From NCBI GenBank assembly GCA_964598765.1, contig CAZRCZ010000002.1, forward strand, positions 62,001-126,000: a stretch of DNA of 64,000 nt. Reading direction: 5' to 3'. Source of the stretch: CAZRCZ01 sp964598765 (GTDB lineage: Bacteria > Sumerlaeota > Sumerlaeia > MVZB01 > JAJFLK01). Below the pieces are notes generated by a model. The model was not told the DNA's origin and searched no databases. It saw only the letters and a list, made by a program, of their open reading frames with translations. The position numbers were made by a program, and so were the translations under genes. Shown here piece by piece: positions 60,990 to 64,000 of this stretch. The first letter of the stretch is position 1. Every line of letters starts with the position of its first letter.

Positions 60990-62144
60990 ATGAATCAACC
61001 GCTCAAAATTCTCATCGCCAACAGCGGACGGAAGTGGATCGGGGAAGTCGGCCATTGCGCGTTGCTTGCCGATGCCCTAACCCGGCGCGGTCATAGGGTC
61101 TGGATTGCCTGCCGGAGGGACAGCGAACTGGAACGTCACCTTCAAGAAGCGAAGCGTGATTTCCTGCCCCTCGGATTTTCCAGCCGATTTTCCCCTTCGG
61201 GCGATCTGCGCGATATTTTGAAAATGGCCGATTTCATCCGGCGCGAAAAAGTGGACCTCGTCCACGCCCATCGCGGCAAGGATCATTGGGTCGCCGCGTT
61301 TGCGGCAAAGCGCGCGAGCGCCCCTCTCGTGCGGACGCGGCACGTCGTCACCTCCGTCAAGCAACATTTTCGCAATCGCTGGCTTTTCGGCAAGGCAACG
61401 TCGGGGGTGATTTCCGTCTCCAAAGCGGCCGAGGCAAGTTTAGGCCGATTGATCGAACTGATTCCCAAACGGCGCGTCATACTCTCGGCCATAGACCTCG
61501 GACGTTTCGATCCCTCGCTTCGCAATGAAGTTTGGCGGCGGGAAAAGGCCGGAAAAAATTTTCCCGGCGAACCGTTTTGGATTGGGCTGATCGGACGAAT
61601 TCAACGGGTGAAAGGGCAAAAGGAGTTTCTCGCCGCCGCGAAGATCGTCGCCGAGCGCCGCCCCGATGCGCGGTTTTTCATCGCCGGACGCGGAACGGAA
61701 CGTAAACACGCGGGCTTGCGGAAGCACGCCGACGCCTTGGGTTTGGGGAACCGCGTCGTCATCGAAGATTTTCTCCCCAATCTCCCCGAAGTCATGGCAT
61801 CCTTGGACCTCGGCGTGGTCGCATCGCTCGGATCGGAAGGATTCAGCCGCGTGACGGCGGAACTCATGGCGTCGGGAACGCCGCTGGTGGCGACGTGCGT
61901 CGGCGCCATTCCGGAAATTCTCGCTCCGCGCGACGGCGACGCCCGACCGCTCGGAAAAATTATTCCTCCGGGCGATCCGCAAGCGATGGCTTCGGCGATT
62001 CTCGAATTGATGGAAGACGAATCCGAACGCGGACGACTGGCGACGGCGGGGCTTCGCGCCGCGCGCGAAAATCACGACCCCGACCGGTGGGCGGAAAAAA
62101 TCGAAGAGTTTTATCGGGAAATCCTCGCGGATCGCAAATCATGA
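60990..62144 (+). CDS. Glycosyltransferase family 4
   Basis: A 384-residue GT-B enzyme. The donor-binding half has IGLIGRIQRVKGQKEFLAAA and VASLGSEGFSRVTAELMASG with the E-x7-E acceptor/donor Glu pair. The N-terminal half includes LVHAHRGKDHWVAAFAAKRA. Substrate unknown; likely envelope glycan. It overlaps the TauE/SafE gene by 4 bp (ATGA), so the two are translated together. Confidence 0.9.
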   Translation: MNQPLKILIANSGRKWIGEVGHCALLADALTRRGHRVWIACRRDSELERHLQEAKRDFLPLGFSSRFSPSGDLRDILKMADFIRREKVDLVHAHRGKDHWVAAFAAKRASAPLVRTRHVVTSVKQHFRNRWLFGKATSGVISVSKAAEASLGRLIELIPKRRVILSAIDLGRFDPSLRNEVWRREKAGKNFPGEPFWIGLIGRIQRVKGQKEFLAAAKIVAERRPDARFFIAGRGTERKHAGLRKHADALGLGNRVVIEDFLPNLPEVMASLDLGVVASLGSEGFSRVTAELMASGTPLVATCVGAIPEILAPRDGDARPLGKIIPPGDPQAMASAILELMEDESERGRLATAGLRAARENHDPDRWAEKIEEFYREILADRKS

Positions 62145-62971
62145 CGACGCTTCAATTCATCGGCTTGTTCGCCACGGGGTTGATGGTCGGGATGCTGTCC
62201 GGATTTTTCGGCGTCGGCGGGGGCGCGTTTCTCGTTCCGGTTCTCCAGCGGCTCGCGGGATTGACGTGGCCGCAAGCCATCGGCCTGTCTCTGACGCAGA
62301 TGGTCCCGACCTCCGCGATGGGAGGATTGCGCCGCTACCAGCACGGCGAAGTTCAAATGCGGCTCGCTTGGCTCACGATGGCCGGGTCCATTCCGGGCGC
62401 GTGGCTCGGTCACGAGGCGGTTCAATGGCTGAACCGATGGGGAAACGTCGTCATCGCCGGACGGGAGATCAATCTCATCAACGCCGTCCTCACGCTCGGT
62501 TTCAGCGGAATGTTGATCTACATGTCGCGCCGAATGTTGAACACAACGCCGGATTCAGACGAAAGCGCGGAGACGCCCCGGCGGAGCATCTCTTCGGGTA
62601 TTCCGGCCATCGAAGCAATCATCGTCGGCGCGTTGGTCGGATTCGCATCCGCGCTCTTGGGAATCGGCGGCGGATTCTTGTTTGTTCCGATTGCCATCCA
62701 GCGATTCGGATTGCCCGTCGTCACCGCCGTAGGGACAAGTCTCTTTCAAATGCCGATCACCGCGACGGCGGGCGCGCTTCTTTACGGCCGTAGCGTCGCC
62801 ATGCCTTATGTTTGGCTCATTCCCCTTTTGGCGGGATCCTTGCTCGGCGTCAACGGCGGAGTGCGATTCTCCCGCCGTTTCAACAACCGACAATATAGGA
62901 AAATTTTGGCGTGGATGCTCTTGGTGACGTCGCTCCTGCTCTTGGCGACTTGGCGGGGGAAACATTCTTGA
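62141..62971 (+). CDS. TauE/SafE (TSUP) family permease
   Basis: A 276-residue transporter with two homologous halves, each opening with a glycine-rich motif: GFFGVGGGAFLVPVLQ near the N-terminus and ALLGIGGGFLFVPIAIQ in the middle. Seven to eight membrane segments. Relatives export sulfite, sulfoacetate or organosulfur compounds. Substrate unknown. Coupled to the GT4 gene by an ATGA overlap; the association with a glycosyltransferase is uncommon. Confidence 0.9.
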   Translation: MTTLQFIGLFATGLMVGMLSGFFGVGGGAFLVPVLQRLAGLTWPQAIGLSLTQMVPTSAMGGLRRYQHGEVQMRLAWLTMAGSIPGAWLGHEAVQWLNRWGNVVIAGREINLINAVLTLGFSGMLIYMSRRMLNTTPDSDESAETPRRSISSGIPAIEAIIVGALVGFASALLGIGGGFLFVPIAIQRFGLPVVTAVGTSLFQMPITATAGALLYGRSVAMPYVWLIPLLAGSLLGVNGGVRFSRRFNNRQYRKILAWMLLVTSLLLLATWRGKHS

Positions 62972-62990
62972 TTCGTTCCGGATTCATCTC

Positions 62991-64000
62991 CTACTTTTCC
63001 GCCAAGCGCGAGAGTTGGATCACCTGCGGCGGGGCCGTTGGTTCGTAATTGATCAACTTCGCCACGCGCTCCACCCAATCCGATCCGTAGTTAATCATGA
63101 ACGGCGCGACGGGATTGAGCGCGCGTTCCTGCGGTCCGCCGGCGGGAAAAAGATTGCTCTCCAACCGGATCATGGCCTGTTTGAGTTGCCGCTCGTCCTC
63201 CTCGCGCGTGTAGAGGACGCGCTCGCGCACCAATTCGAATCCCTTGCCCATGGATTGGCGGAGTTTTTCAAACGCGGAGTGAAGCGCGGGATTATCCCCG
63301 GCCTTGCGCTCCAACTCCTCAAGCTCGCGGAGATGACGCTCGCGCAATTGGCCGATTTCGCCGATGATTCCCTCGCTCAGGTCGCGCTCGATCACTTTTT
63401 GCGCCAGTTGCGAGGCGTCCTTGCCGAGGGCTTCGTCAGGCGAGATGGAGTATTTCTTGAGCGTCCGCGCGACGTTGTTTGAGATCAGCATGACCTGCGG
63501 GCGCGGATAGCGCACCGGAGCGAATGCTCCGAAATCCTCGTAAACCGACTCGACTTGCCCCAAATACGCCGCTTCGCCGGGACCGATGACTTGGGCGACG
63601 GTGGGAAAAATCGAATCCTGAATCAGCGTCCGCGAGACAACGTTGAACGCGAATGATTGGGGCGAACGGGCGATTACTTGGGCGAGTTCCTCCGGAGCGC
63701 ACTCGGGAAAAGAGGGGTCCGTTTCCCCGCTTGTTTCCCTGCCTTTCGTTTCGGGGGGCAGAGTGTGGATTTTTCCATCCGTCAAGCGGAGTGCGCGACG
63801 ACGCCCCGACGCATCAACGCGAAAAAAATTGACGGCTCCCTCGTGGCGATGAAGCGGCGATTCCAATCCCGCCCCCTCCAATTCCGCGCCGCGCGCGATG
63901 ATCTTCCGCGCGCTTTGTCCGGCGAGGCGCGCCTCCTTTTGAAGCACCGAAGCTCCGCGCCCGCGAACCCACGGCATCAACGGCGAGACGAAAACCAATC
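62991..64000 (-). CDS. bshC: Putative bacillithiol cysteine-adding enzyme BshC (5' end outside window)
   Basis: The C-terminal 336 residues of a BshC-type protein; the open frame reaches the right edge. The core IFPTVAQVIGPGEAAYLGQV and FGAFAPVRYPRPQVML match the BshC ligase, and residues 190-260 form the coiled-coil that mediates dimerisation (RERHLRELEELERKAGD). BshC adds Cys to GlcN-malate in the last step of bacillithiol synthesis. bshA and bshB are not in the window. It is convergent with the TauE/SafE gene. Confidence 0.88.
   Translation of the reverse strand, partial: LVFVSPLMPWVRGRGASVLQKEARLAGQSARKIIARGAELEGAGLESPLHRHEGAVNFFRVDASGRRRALRLTDGKIHTLPPETKGRETSGETDPSFPECAPEELAQVIARSPQSFAFNVVSRTLIQDSIFPTVAQVIGPGEAAYLGQVESVYEDFGAFAPVRYPRPQVMLISNNVARTLKKYSISPDEALGKDASQLAQKVIERDLSEGIIGEIGQLRERHLRELEELERKAGDNPALHSAFEKLRQSMGKGFELVRERVLYTREEDERQLKQAMIRLESNLFPAGGPQERALNPVAPFMINYGSDWVERVAKLINYEPTAPPQVIQLSRLAEK

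Overview
This 64 kb window is a dense bacterial chromosome segment, GC-rich by eye, with about 56 protein genes on both strands, two tRNA genes and many short palindromic repeats in the gaps. I see no transposase, integrase, phage gene, CRISPR array or rRNA. The signals suggest a Gram-negative-type lineage outside the well-studied phyla: a GspG/PilA-like pseudopilin with the leader FTLIELLIVVAIIAILA, lipoproteins and a LolD-like ATPase, DUF1080 and cytochrome c/monooxygenase-type secreted proteins, and the NTKTQRHKE and VAQPPSAV repeat families common in Planctomycetes-, Sumerlaeota- and Hydrogenedentota-like genomes. The phylum is a guess and was not tested.

Layout. 0-6 kb: VWA protein (5' cut), pseudopilin behind a Fur-box-like palindrome, an RpiB-transaldolase fusion, a GHMP kinase plus nucleotidyltransferase pair, and a class I amidotransferase. 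6-11 kb (minus): an envelope operon of a frameshifted lipoprotein, a HEAT-repeat lipoprotein and a membrane-anchored protein. 11-15 kb (minus): dnaJ, an HI0933-type flavoprotein, rpmE and a deoxyhypusine-synthase-like protein. 15-24 kb: secreted proteins, an AtuA-family protein, tRNA-Phe, pyrB, moaE, pdxB and two TPR paralogues. 24-28 kb: a methyltransferase, then a tight unit of M23 peptidase, response regulator, PTS EIIA protein and gmd. 28-38 kb: a beta-helix protein, CBS protein, sugar isomerase-like protein, polytopic membrane proteins, ftsH and a GT2 enzyme. 37-41 kb (minus): radical SAM protein, EIIA-CBS fusion and trypsin-like protease.

41-47.5 kb: iron alcohol dehydrogenase and a beta-propeller protein, followed by the most intriguing set: a HemN-like radical SAM protein, a chorismate-lyase-like protein and a flavin-halogenase-like enzyme with a lysine-rich tail. 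47.5-55 kb: DUF3311/SSS symporter pair, GT4 plus LolD-like ATPase, fused CoA-transferase, tRNA-Arg and a sugar-type ABC ATPase. 55-64 kb: DUF1080 protein, prmC, an XdhC-MobA fusion, an SGNH hydrolase, a membrane protein, GT4 plus TauE/SafE, and bshC (5' cut by the window end).

Several threads connect genes: envelope and glycan building (gmd, three glycosyltransferases, M23, LolD-like), molybdenum cofactor use (moaE, XdhC-MobA), EIIA/CBS signalling (26.5, 30.1 and 38.6 kb) and bacillithiol (bshC). The candidate for an undescribed system is the 44.1-47.5 kb trio, which I read as a possible chorismate-derived aromatic metabolite or pigment pathway. That function is inferred only from family membership and key residues.
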